Assembly: GCA_947561715.1 (NCBI GenBank)
Contig: OX387198.1
Coordinates: 6,696,001-6,760,000 of the forward strand
Source of the DNA: Ascidia mentula
Taxonomy: Eukaryota; Chordata; Ascidiacea; Phlebobranchia; Ascidiidae
Direction: 5' to 3'
DNA length: 64,000 nucleotides
This document shows positions 23,027 to 33,225 of the stretch, piece by piece. Numbering within the stretch: the first letter of the stretch is position 1; each line of letters begins with the position of its first letter. Made by a program: the position numbers and the translations under genes. A model generated the notes under the pieces. The model searched no databases and was not told the origin of the DNA. It was given only the letters and a program-made list of their open reading frames with translations.

Positions 23027-23707
23027 CTATTTTATTGCCGGAAAGCGACAAAGTTTAACCAGGTTTTTAACGGTGGTTTCGGGTTTAACAGACATGCATT
23101 TATGCCAAACCAGGCCTCCAGCTAACTCCTCCAAAGACAAATTCGAGGATTCGTTTTGAATCGAACTCCGTTCTTCTCGTCTTTCACATTGAGCAATTTT
23201 GGCATCGGCGCACTGTGAACAAAGCACTGGGCCACGTTGTGGAGGACAAAATTTTGCGCTCTCATCCATTTCTTGGTCACACCAATAAAACGCTGGCTTT
23301 AGTTTTGTCGGCGATGCTTTCACATGATGCATTCTGTCGCCGAGAGCGTAATTTTCAACCCGACTAAATGGCCCATATGGGTCTCTCTGAATGGTCGGAC
23401 AGCACTTGGCTTTCCTGGGCCGCACCACCATTCGCTTTCCAACTACTTTAGGTATGTTGCAGGCCTGTCTGTATGTGGAAAGTTTCACTCCGGTAACCGC
23501 TGCCCCGTACACAGACTTCGTTGGGAAAATATAAATATCTCGCAAAGCTTCTTTGTCTAGCATCGGCGAGTTTATCATCTCTGTGTTGGGGTCTACTATG
23601 CCCCATTTCCCTGTTGGATAGCCTGGGGTTTGTAAATTGATAAACACAGGCGTCTTCCTTGCTATCTTCAGCCTGCTCGCTGTGATTCGCGCTTGCAACG
23701 CCTCCAT
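23027..23707 (-). CDS. Uncharacterised 226-residue protein, single coding exon
   Basis: An uninterrupted ORF read from the ATG at 23707 to the stop at 23027. The frame is open further upstream, but an acceptor (ttgttgcag, exon start 23720) lies 13 nt before this ATG, which favours it as the start. The product begins MEALQARITASRLKIARKT and contains LQTPGYPTGKWGIVDPNTE, a basic stretch KVVGKRMVVRPRKAKCC and a Cys cluster with LCSQCADAKIAQC. There is no signal peptide, transmembrane helix or coiled coil. The Pro/Tyr/Gly-rich, motif-poor make-up resembles small axonemal proteins, but that is only an impression. I do not recognise a family. It is head-to-head with the F-box gene at 24243. Confidence 0.7.
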   Translation of the reverse strand: MEALQARITASRLKIARKTPVFINLQTPGYPTGKWGIVDPNTEMINSPMLDKEALRDIYIFPTKSVYGAAVTGVKLSTYRQACNIPKVVGKRMVVRPRKAKCCPTIQRDPYGPFSRVENYALGDRMHHVKASPTKLKPAFYWCDQEMDESAKFCPPQRGPVLCSQCADAKIAQCERREERSSIQNESSNLSLEELAGGLVWHKCMSVKPETTVKNLVKLCRFPAIK

Positions 23708-24242
23708 CCTTACCTGAAACCTGCAACAACTATAAATATCAAGAATATTTTCCTCCGTTGATCTGAAGTACGCATTGTGAAGTAATTCAAGTTTATGACG
23801 AAACAATCCAAATATAAATACTAAAATGCAATCAAGCATATTTTGCGTATTCAAGCGTAACATTAACCCTCATGCATGATCAATTGTTTTGTGACGTATT
23901 TTAACCATTGTGACATAGACTATAGGAGGGGTTTCCCCATCGGCAAAACTTTGATAAAAACACAGATATGAAAACTGACCAGTGCGCCTCTGTTCAGTCT
24001 GAAAGTTTATTTAAATTGGGATCTTTTGGGCGTGTTGTTAACAGAAAATATAGGCGCTTTTTGCTGACCAAGTCGCAATATGTATTTCTTTGATACAATG
24101 CGCATTCCAAAGCAGTTACATTATATTTTTTTTACTTTTTGAGGGTAAGTGCTGACTTACCCTCCTCACTATCATTTACCTTGCCGTTCTAGCAACATCA
24201 GTAGCCTAGCCATTTTATTTAATGGGTTGGTAACTTGTTTTC
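23708..24242. promoter_or_regulatory. Shared upstream region of the 226-aa protein gene and the F-box gene
   Basis: 535 bp between divergent start codons, so both promoters must be here. The minus strand has two AG acceptors just before the 23707 start (at 23721-23722 and 23714-23715). No TATA box was identified with confidence. Confidence 0.5.
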
Positions 24243-26316
24243 ATGGATGAATGCAGTTCTGCTCTAAACTCAGCCAGTGATGCACCAATGTCACAGTTGC
24301 CAATTGAAATATGGTTGAGAATATTTAATTTCCTTCCAAAACCAACCATCCTTTTTACGATTGGAAATGTTTGCAAATTCTTTCGAATGCTATCACTGGA
24401 TCCAGATTTGTGGCATGACGTGAATTTGTGTACAATGAAAGAGCAGATGACTACAAAGTTTCTGCATTTTGATGATAATTCTGAAATCCATGGCGATGGT
24501 GTAATCGACACAATGACAGCAAAGCTATTAACAGATGGCCAACTGACAAGTGCACAAATTTTCTGTTCTCTTTTTGATTGCATGAGTACTGCTGTGCTTA
24601 AACTAACAATCAGTTGGGATTATGATGATTTCGTGTTGGGTGTAAATGAAAAAAAGACACTATACTCCCTTGTTAATTTACAATATCTTGATGTATCTTT
24701 CTGCAAGTACATAACTTCTTCAGTCCTACTAGAGATTTGTAGACATTGTTTCAAATTGGAGGTTTTAATATTGGAACACTGTCAGTAGGTTTCTGTGTTA
24801 AAGATTTTGTTTTCCGTGCAGTGTTTAAACATAATCTTTATCAACAGGCAAATTGAAGACGATGAACTAAGGGTTTTAGAAGCTCTGCAAAACCTCAAAA
24901 CCCTGAATATTTCATGCTGTGTATGGATAACAGATCAGGGATTTTTTTATATTTCCCAAATGCCATTTAAACTAAAACAGCTTATCTGTGATGGTGTCCA
25001 CAAGCTTTCAGACAAGTATATATATGATTATGTTTGATAAAATCTTTTTCAATTGATCATTGTGTAGTTACTTACATAAAGTATAATTAATTAAAGTATG
25101 GCCTTATCAGACCACCTTAAATAGCCTACTGGCAAAGCTTTATCAAACAATTTGTTTCCAGCATATGCATTTGTACTTTCAGTGGAATTGCATCACTTTT
25201 GTCGGGGCAAAACATGCTTGAGACTCTAATACTAGATGGTGAAGAACTAACAGATCAGTCAGTTAAAGCTATTGCTCACAGCTTACCTCACCTAAAAAAA
25301 TTTCAAATTTCATATCCCAAACACCTAACTGATAAAAGTTTTGGAAGCCTATCACTGGGCAAACCCAGGTAATGTCACTATGTGCTGTTTTGCTATGCAA
25401 CGTCATCATGTGCAACCCCACTGGTCTTATACAGGTTGCATCGGTTGTGTTTTAAACAACTCAAATCAGAGAAAATCAGCAATGACATGCTTACAACTTT
25501 TTTTTCACATGAGTGTGTTGAAAGTTTAAAGCAGCTGACCTTGGCAGATTGTCCATGCATTGAAGACAGCACTGTGATTTCCATAGCAACAAGGTAAAAA
25601 AAGACAGACACTGAATAATTGCTTAAGTTTTAATTCATGCATACATTATCATTTAGTTGTCCAGATTTGGAAGACCTAACTTTGCAATCTTGCAAAGTTA
25701 CAGACACAGCAATTGAGAAAATGGTGATGTCTTGTGGGTAAGTTGTGGTGGATATGCTTGGACAAAACTGTTATTTTGCGGTTGCATGAATTACAGGTAT
25801 TACCGAATCGTAAGTTTTAGGTCAGGCAATTAGCTTGTTGAACAAGATCCCCTCGGTATCTATCCATTTACAGAAGTGACCTACACACATCACTACAGCA
25901 CAACAAAATTTTGCTTCTAGAAATCTTAGGCAAATGAATTTGTACGGTGTTACAATGCTGGAAGGAAAGTGGTTAAAGAGTCTTGATTTACATCTTCCCA
26001 AACTCAAGTTTTTAGACTTGTCATTTTGCCACCAAATCTGTGATGATGATATTTATGGTCTTGTAAGAAGGTAGTATTTGATACTGTATATGTAAAAGAT
26101 AAAGGGGTTCCTAATAAAATTTATTCTAAATTACCAATGAAATATTACCACTAAGATCATTCAATGGGTCAAGTTTGTTTGTAATACTGTAAGGTAATTA
26201 AATTTAATTGGATCAAACTATATGCTCTATATTTTAGAAAACCAGATCTTGTGGTGCATATAACCCGCGGCAAGTTTCAAGTTAAGGTGGATTATGCATA
26301 TATTTGTGATTTATGA
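24243..26316 (+). CDS. F-box and leucine-rich-repeat protein (FBXL family)
   Basis: Seven exons, 24243-24784, 24848-25015, 25183-25368, 25435-25593, 25657-25737, 25921-26070 and 26238-26316, all in phase, 454 residues. The F-box lies at about 17-62 (SQLPIEIWLRIFNFLPKP ... DPDLWHDVNL). It is followed by about ten cysteine-type LRRs, e.g. LQYLDVSFCKYITSSVL, LKTLNISCCVWITDQG, LKQLTLADCPCIEDS and LKFLDLSFCHQICDDD. F-box proteins bind SKP1 in SCF ubiquitin ligases, and the LRR arc selects the substrate. Family known, substrate not predictable. The last exon (KPDLVVHITRGKFQVKVDY) reads like the usual beta-strand cap after the repeats. No specific vertebrate FBXL number is assigned. Confidence 0.9.
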
Positions 26317-27456
26317 ACGGAAATGGAAGAGACTGTCCCATCAGCACTTGAATGAACTTACGTCTTGTGAAACCTGAATTAAATTTTAGTTTAATTGTGT
26401 TGTTTGGATTGCGTTGCTGAACGGTGACTTTGCGCCTTGTTTTTGAAAAACTGCCACACTCAAAAGTTTTGACGTCAATGCAACGTCAGTTACCTGTCTG
26501 TATTTACGACCTGATAGATAGTTTCAAAACATACCGATAAACAGGGACACTACCAAAAAGACAGCGCACATTCGTTCTCCAACGTATTTTGTCTATTGGC
26601 CTTTTTTATAATAACTCGCAATTATATTTCCGCAATTTGGGTGGAGCTTGACTTCTAAATACTGTGCAATAAAAATGGTAACTCTGCTAAAGGCTATTAT
26701 CATGAGGCGAGATATATTGAAACATATTTTATATCTCCAAACTGATAAAATTGTGAGTGTACAAAAAATCTCTGAAAAGTTTTGTTGTTCTTAGAAAGCT
26801 GAGTGGCGTATCTTGTAATTGCGCTAGATGCAAGGTCGGCATTTGAAGTAAGATAAGTCTTACAAGACGAGTTACCTATTCAAGACTTGAGTTCATGAGC
26901 CTGACGATACTTGTTCGTACACCAACAGACAACAATGAATGGACCTGGTACAGTTTCATGATCTTGAAAATTTTTGTTTGACTGTTTCTTAATCGGATGT
27001 AAACAGATTTTAGGAAATACAGTCAAGTTTTGAAATTTTACTTTCAACTTCACGGATAGGGGTATAGGAGAAGCTATATCGGTATTATCCCACTATTCTG
27101 CCTTTGTTAATCTTATTCAAAGTTAGATTACACGTTTTTGACATCGAGCTTACGGATCCCACTACAATATTACCCGGGTAGTTAGATCTTTACCTCCCAC
27201 ATGCGGTCTTCAAATATGTTTTACACGACGAAGGTCAAACTGATGATGACAAAAGTTTTTGTCGAAACGTCTTTAACATGACAGTGTTAATAGCAATATG
27301 GGCCAGTCTATTTATACTCAAGGTAGGAGTATGTTTAGCAATGCTTCCTGATCAATGCAAAGTTTGCGGCAAACAATTCGCACCATTGTTGTATTTCATA
27401 TACACCAAATTGCAAACAAAAGGATAAAAGATGAAGTTAAGCGTCTTTAGTTGTGT
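26317..27456. other. Intergenic, convergent 3' flanks with a possible repeat
   Basis: 1140 bp between the F-box gene (+) and POLR1G (-). AATAAA at about 26667-26672 could end the F-box transcript. Around 27240-27300 lies tgatgatgacaaaag...gtcgaaacgtc, a motif style seen in dispersed invertebrate repeats (also in the foldback at 43936). No gene was recognised. Confidence 0.4.
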
Positions 27457-28428
27457 TCATGCATCAATCGTTTTGTGTTTCTTCTTTTTCTTCACTGGTT
27501 TTGTGTCGCCCTCAGAAAAAATGTTTTGGTCTTTCTCCTTTTTAATTTTCTTGTCCTTTTTCCTTTTCCTCGTGCCTAAGTTCTCATCTTTGATTTCACA
27601 TGTTGCATTTGATTCCAACTTCCCTTCCACCAACAGACCTGCAACACCTTGCTCTTTTTTTATTTCTTTCTTCTTTTTGCTTTTCTTCTTCTTATGTTTT
27701 TGTGAAGCAATTGGAGTGGAACAAATTCCGTCATTGTTTACAGTGTCATTATTGTTGGTATCCAAAGAATCCGAATTACTAGGCTTGGTTTGATCAGATT
27801 TCCCTTGGTCATCTTTCTTTATTTGTTTCACAGGTTCATCTTGATCGCTGTTTTCTGTTATTGTTGTTCTGTTATTATCCTGTACTTCAAATTTTGCACC
27901 TAATGATCGCTTATGCTTTTTCTTAGGGGATTTGCAAAGTGATTTTTTTACTTTCGGCTTGATTTCTGGAGGTTCCTGGCAGCCGAAAGGTTTAAATCTG
28001 ATTTTTACTTCACCAGGAACTGGGGGCGGCAGAGCTCTTGGCAAATAATTGTCAAGGTTTGGTTTAGATGATTCAACAACTGTTCTAATGTCCAATTTGT
28101 GGCAGGCATGCTTTACAATCATGCGGTCTGCAGTAACCTTTACCACCTGTTGGTTTGATTGGTTTTCTGTTTCACCAGTAACCAAAAAACTTGTTCTTTT
28201 TCCATTTAGTTCCAATTCTTTTTTCCTTGTGCCACATTTGAAGGACAACTTGTTCAAAGATGCAAGTGGAAGATCTGGAGGCATGGATATTATGCAATAT
28301 TCTACATCCTCATCACTGCCAGTTTCTTCCTGTACTGACGTGGGGTTGTAGTTTTCAACTAATTTTCTGTACAAGTTTTCCACATTTCGAGCAGCATTTT
28401 CAGACTTGTTTTTTGGGTCTGAAATCAT
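27457..28428 (-). CDS. POLR1G: RNA polymerase I subunit RPA34 homologue
   Basis: One main coding exon of 323 residues from the ATG at 28428. The N-terminal half has the RPA34/CD3EAP dimerisation-fold pattern: DVEYCIISMPPDLPLASLN, then ELELNGKRTSFLV, a central VVKVTADRMIV segment and the closing LPPPVPGEVKIRFKPFG. The C-terminal half is a long Lys-rich tail with repeated KKKK and KRKK blocks ending HKTIDA, also typical. RPA34 pairs with RPA49 on RNA polymerase I in the nucleolus and aids rRNA initiation and elongation. An acceptor lies just before this ATG (exon start 28447). Either a leader is trans-spliced there, or a tiny first exon (ATG 28510, end 28485) adds 15 residues through a 37-nt intron. 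Head-to-head with CCDC32. Confidence 0.85.
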   Translation of the reverse strand: MISDPKNKSENAARNVENLYRKLVENYNPTSVQEETGSDEDVEYCIISMPPDLPLASLNKLSFKCGTRKKELELNGKRTSFLVTGETENQSNQQVVKVTADRMIVKHACHKLDIRTVVESSKPNLDNYLPRALPPPVPGEVKIRFKPFGCQEPPEIKPKVKKSLCKSPKKKHKRSLGAKFEVQDNNRTTITENSDQDEPVKQIKKDDQGKSDQTKPSNSDSLDTNNNDTVNNDGICSTPIASQKHKKKKSKKKKEIKKEQGVAGLLVEGKLESNATCEIKDENLGTRKRKKDKKIKKEKDQNIFSEGDTKPVKKKKKHKTIDA

Positions 28429-29092
28429 CTTTGCCAACAACTTCAAACTGCAAATGCAAATAATACAGATAAATTCCTTCTCACGCAAAAGGTACGTCTC
28501 CTTCCAACATGACGATTTCGCAAACTGAACTCACGTGCAATGTTGTTTTGAAAAGAAAATCTTAGATGTAAATAATACGCATGAATGCTTTACATTTTGG
28601 AAAGATTTTCAATGTAATAGGTTAACCAAGAGAATTTCTTGAGTGTCGCATCTAATTACATTAAAAGCAACGTTAGACCAGAGACTGCTAAGTAGTACTC
28701 TCTGGTTGGACAAACCATATAGAAACAGTTTTAATTTGTGATATGCGCTAAATAAATAATGTGTTAAAATACAATACGCACATAACTGGAATATTGTTTT
28801 TTATGACATGACACAAGATACGAATTAATCAAAATACACGTGGGGCGTATATAATTGCTATCATAAAGACTGTTTGTCAAAAGTTAGTTTTTTTCCCGAT
28901 CGGTGATTTTATTTACTTAGGGGTCAATTTTCTTTTTGAAACACTGTTAGGTCGTGTGTAGTATTTTGGTGTGTTTTCATATTGATTTGCGTAAGGTTCA
29001 AGAGTTCAAGCAAGTACACGTCTGTTTTGGTTACAGCACTGTACGCTATTTTGCCAAAAATAAAGCTGTTTAAGTAGAAATCTAAGTACAAG
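28429..29092. promoter_or_regulatory. Shared POLR1G/CCDC32 upstream region
   Basis: 664 bp between divergent start codons (583 bp if POLR1G starts at 28510). It must hold both promoters. No TATA box at a convincing position. Confidence 0.5.
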
Positions 29093-30388
29093 ATGGATCC
29101 ATGGGGGACAACGGAAAATTTGTCTGCAGAAAAAACTGTGTATCACTTTGATGACACTTTTTGTAGACCAGACATGAACACCCGTCTTGGTGAAGAACCA
29201 CAAAGCATTCCCAACATACCCTACGTTGACGCGAAGCAATCAAGTGACACTGATAATTACTTGTCAAAACTTGGTGAGTTTTTGGTTAGATGTTTGAAAT
29301 CTTGTCAAAAATACTTTGGCTGTTTAGAACTCAGATTACAGAAACTTCAACAGAAAAATCAAAACAAAGTCAATGCTCAAACAATGATCACAAGTCTACA
29401 ATCCAGAAAAAACATTTTTTTTGAACAAGCACTTTCAGATAATGTTCCTCAACAAACTGAAACAGGTAAACTGTGGAAAACTTTTACCCTCTTAACCAAG
29501 CTGTTTTGGCCACTTAAATTCCGGGTTGTGCATACCCTTAATTTTGTTTCAGTGCTTTTGGTTGACAATGTTAAGGTATTGTTGTTAGATTTAGACCCTC
29601 AAAACAGCAGTGGTTGCAGAAAGAAATCCCAATGCTGATGTGAGAAGTAAGTTATTCAGAAAGTGTTTTTGGTCTAGTCTCTTGAGGCAAATCTATGGAA
29701 GATATGTACAATTATGCAAAAGTTACAGGAGCATCGTATTTCGAACATGGTGCACTATATACACAAATGATATTGATGCCAGTTTGATTGGACAAGGTAT
29801 GTGTCAATCCACAGTTTGGAGTCTCCAGCTAAGCTTTTTGGTGAAAAATGCTGTGTCAGCAGTATAGTGTATACAGCCACCTACTTACTCCACATATTAC
29901 ATATGCTTTTAAGTATAAAGAGGTGGTGTGTATTAGTCCCAAACTACTAAGGTTTTTGGCGGTGAAGGTTTATGAACAGTTTTTGATGGTTTCACAGGCA
30001 AAGACATTTTTAGATGAATGTTAGATAAGGATTTTCAACAAGTAAGACTTGCTGCAACAATCATTAAAGACTATAAAAATTGGTTGTTGCTTCTTTGTTT
30101 TGCTCTTGTTTTTGCATCGTTTTTGAACTGTATGTAACTAATATCAATTCTTATTGCTACAACACACCTTGTTAACTGTTTTAATCTTGTTTTTTGAAAG
30201 ATGAATTTGATGATCCTGATGTGAAATTGGATGCAGGTAGTGATGGTTTTGCTGGTGAGTTCAAAAGGAAACTTCATCCTGAGCAGCAGGCCCTAACCAG
30301 AACTGAACTACTGGCCCTTGTTAATCACGATATTTTGTCGAAATTGTCCACTGATGCACATGATGATTGTGACAATCAATCTCAGTAA
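29093..30388 (+). CDS. CCDC32: CCDC32, AP2 assembly chaperone homologue
   Basis: Four exons, 29093-29273, 29328-29465, 29608-29646 and 30201-30388, phases continuous, 181 residues (human 185). An acidic N-terminal segment with HFDDTF is followed by DNYLSKLELRLQKLQ (human YLASLEKKLRRIK), then the helix MITSLQSRKNIFFEQ (human MLRTLAQAKKECWDRF). Near the C-terminus GEFKRKLHPEQQALTRTELLALV matches the human HFKRWLQPDKVAVSTEEVQYLI region. CCDC32 binds intermediates of the AP2 clathrin adaptor and is needed for its assembly. The intron at 29647-30200 contains a short open stretch that could be an alternative exon. Divergent from POLR1G. Confidence 0.85.
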
Positions 30389-32034
30389 ACTTTACTTACT
30401 ATATGCACATTATCTTTACCTCTCTTTTGCTTCATGATTATTATCTTTTGGTATTTTCATTATTTGTCTGAAACCCATTTGCGTTTACCATAGCAAAGCA
30501 CTTTTTTGGATGCCAAGCTGTTTTACTGACTTGTTTTTGAAGGAAAGCTTTTATTACCTAATCTAGTATAAATGTATATTTAAAGTCCCAAACAACTAGT
30601 GAAACTGTTTTATAGGAGTCCTTTTTTGTTTACGCCCTTCTTGGGCTAATATTGAATACAGTCGCTAGTTGGAGCTAGATACTCGCTAGCTTTAGAAGAA
30701 GTCGTGTCCCATGGAACGAAGCCCAATCTGCGTTTGCCGTAAAACTCATCTTTCATTGCCACTATCGCTGCTGTTTGATGGCCTTTCAAGTTTCTGTCGT
30801 TAATCTTTGTGTCAAAATCAAGTGTACGTGAGCATGTATATTATTGCGCACATTGCACGGATCAAATTTCCCCGTTTTCTTATGCTGTAACATGTTTTCC
30901 GTTGACCCAAAAACGTTTTATACTGAACTGCTTTTGGAGGGGGTGGGACGGCACGGACTTTGCGGACGTGTCACGGGCATGAAGGGTGGGGCAAGTTCTA
31001 GGAGAAAAACTATCGAAGAAACGGGACGTGACTCAAGGCAACGGTGCCTGGTGCAATAATCGAATCATGGCACGCGCGCGTCACTTTGATCTAATTTTAT
31101 TGCGGCGGGCGGCACAGGGCGCTCGCGACCGCTGGTGCAGATGAACGGGTGAAACTATCCAGACTTTGACTTATTAAGGGGAGTGTTTTGGAAAGAACGG
31201 AGTTTTATTGACTGTGATTCAGAAGGGAACTTTCGGAGAGTTGTTTTGGTGATTCGCGTTACTTTCTTTTTTGAGGCAAAGGTCGAGACTGTTTGTGACG
31301 TTTTGTTTTTGTCACATGTGTCTTCAAACACTGTGCGTCATTGGGAAGACACCATGCATGATCCTACTTTACAAAAGCTACCCAAATGTAAACTGAACAC
31401 AAAAATTCCTAACACTTTTGATTTATTTTGCATATTTCAAGCCTCGATTGGGTGAAACCACAATTTATTTTTCCACAACATTCTCTCATTTGCAAAAAAC
31501 TTACCACTGTGCGGCATCAAAGATCTTTCGCACGCCCAAAATAGTTAAACAACGTTTTCAAAAAAACTTAAAGTGTGTCTGGAAAAAGCGCATTTCAAAC
31601 ACACATCTTTTTTCAAAATTTCCTAAAAAAGACCATCTGCTTCACAGATGTAAGCAGAATCAAAGCCGTTGGTTTCCGTGGGTTTCTAATTCGAGTAATT
31701 CCTGGTTAATCGCTGGCAGGTAATGGAAGTGACGATGGACGCACGATCGGATCATAAAGCGCCGAGATTCGAGGCAACGCCGCTTCGCTTGCAGTCAAAG
31801 AGTGCTGTGGAAACAGATAAGGGGAGGGTCCCTATTCAACATCATTCCGCGGTGAAAGTATTTCCCCCATCCCAGCGAAAAGATTGAAAAATTGCCCTTA
31901 CTAATGATTTTCGCTCCCTTTATGCAACTGAACTGCTCCGAGCCCCGGAAGTATTAGGGTAGAGATGAAAGCGATCTTTGCCGGGGAGCGCCTTCCGTCA
32001 CCCGCAACTCGTAATTAGGGGCACTTCCCCGAGG

Positions 32035-32075
32035 TCTATATATAAACCCAAGGCCTCTATATGTCTCACAACCCC
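32035..32075 (+). promoter_or_regulatory. TATA-type core promoter without an identified gene
   Basis: tctatatataaa at 32035-32046 is followed about 27 bp later by an initiator-like tctcaca (32064-32070). About 60 nt downstream, an ATG at 32126 opens a 25-codon ORF starting MKNSVQFVVFAWCAFF, hydrophobic like a signal peptide. A possible 3' acceptor (tttcccttccag) precedes it. No downstream exons were recognised. Confidence 0.4.
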
Positions 32076-33107
32076 GTGAACTACCTTGTGTTTCCCTTCC
32101 AGTCAAGATTAGTTACCGCAGCGGAATGAAAAACAGTGTGCAGTTTGTCGTTTTTGCATGGTGTGCTTTCTTTTGCTTACCTGTTCGGTTGTCATTGAAA
32201 TAATAAATTATGACTCTTTGTTGCCAAATTATGCTGTTTCCACCATATATGGACACTGCATTTCGGTTATGGTTTTTTGTAACCTTGTTTCTTTCTGACA
32301 TGAGATTTACTGTAAGAAGTTACAGCAAAAACGCCGAAGCGTTTTTTTAAATCAGTGAAAGACCATGACCTGTATTTTGACTAAGGCCTCATCACCATGA
32401 GAATATTGGCAGGAAACCGTACTCGGGGAAAAACAATTCACCACATTCTCTATGACATTCATATTAATTAAATCTTTCACATTTAGGACAAAGACTCAGC
32501 CCTCGGTTTCACGATATAATTAAACATCGCCATAGCAACGTTATAAACGTGGCGCGAAAGAAAGCCAGATGCACAATAGAGCCAGTGTAATCAATTGCTG
32601 TTCACCAGGCCTGGAATAACTTCGTCCTTTGAAGTGAGCTCATTACACTTTCTCGTTGGCGCAACCGCCCTTTTGCCATGTATTCGGCGCCCCTAAAGTC
32701 GTCGACACCTTTCTATTCACCCTTATTCATCCTTCCACCCAATTTCACGCCCCTGTGCCTTTCTATAGTCAGGACTCGGGCGGCCTCGGCTTCGGGCTCT
32801 CGCGCCTGAAAGGCTAACAGTTAGTGCTCTGGGAACACTATATGGGAACAATGGCGAACGGAAGCAAACCAAGGAGACACCATGGGTCGTCACCGATATC
32901 CACATTTTTGTCTTGACGATGTTGACGTGATGTTCAGTGATTGGAACGCTTTATTATTGGAATTGATCGCAAAGTTTTTTTTGCGCCATGGTGTGGTCCC
33001 TGCCCCACCCGACGATAAAGAACATTTTTACATGACCGCAAATCCAATCACGTACGGGTAGTTTGTTTTCTAAAGATTTGAGACAACAGTCGCCTAAATT
33101 GGGCAGT

Positions 33108-33225
33108 CTTTTTTTGACCACACCAGGATTTGAACCCAGGATATCCTGGCCACGAATCCCGATCAGGTTTTCTTCTTGGTATATGGGTTGGGCGCTTGAC
33201 CAATGCTGTCAATCACCCCTCTAAA
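33108..33225 (-). repeat. tRNA-related SINE or tRNA pseudogene
   Basis: Read on the minus strand, CTGGGTTCAAATCCTGG forms a T-arm with a TTCAAAT loop and a Pol III B box. It is followed by TGTGGTCA and an A-run. Upstream, GACAGCATTGGTCAAGCGCC resembles an A box. The anticodon arm does not fold and the A-to-B spacing is long, so it is not a working tRNA. Confidence 0.35.

Noticed and set aside
29690-29865. Open stretch in the CCDC32 intron with several possible reading frames
   Set aside because: None of the frames extends the conserved CCDC32 sequence, and exon 3 joins exon 4 directly in phase.
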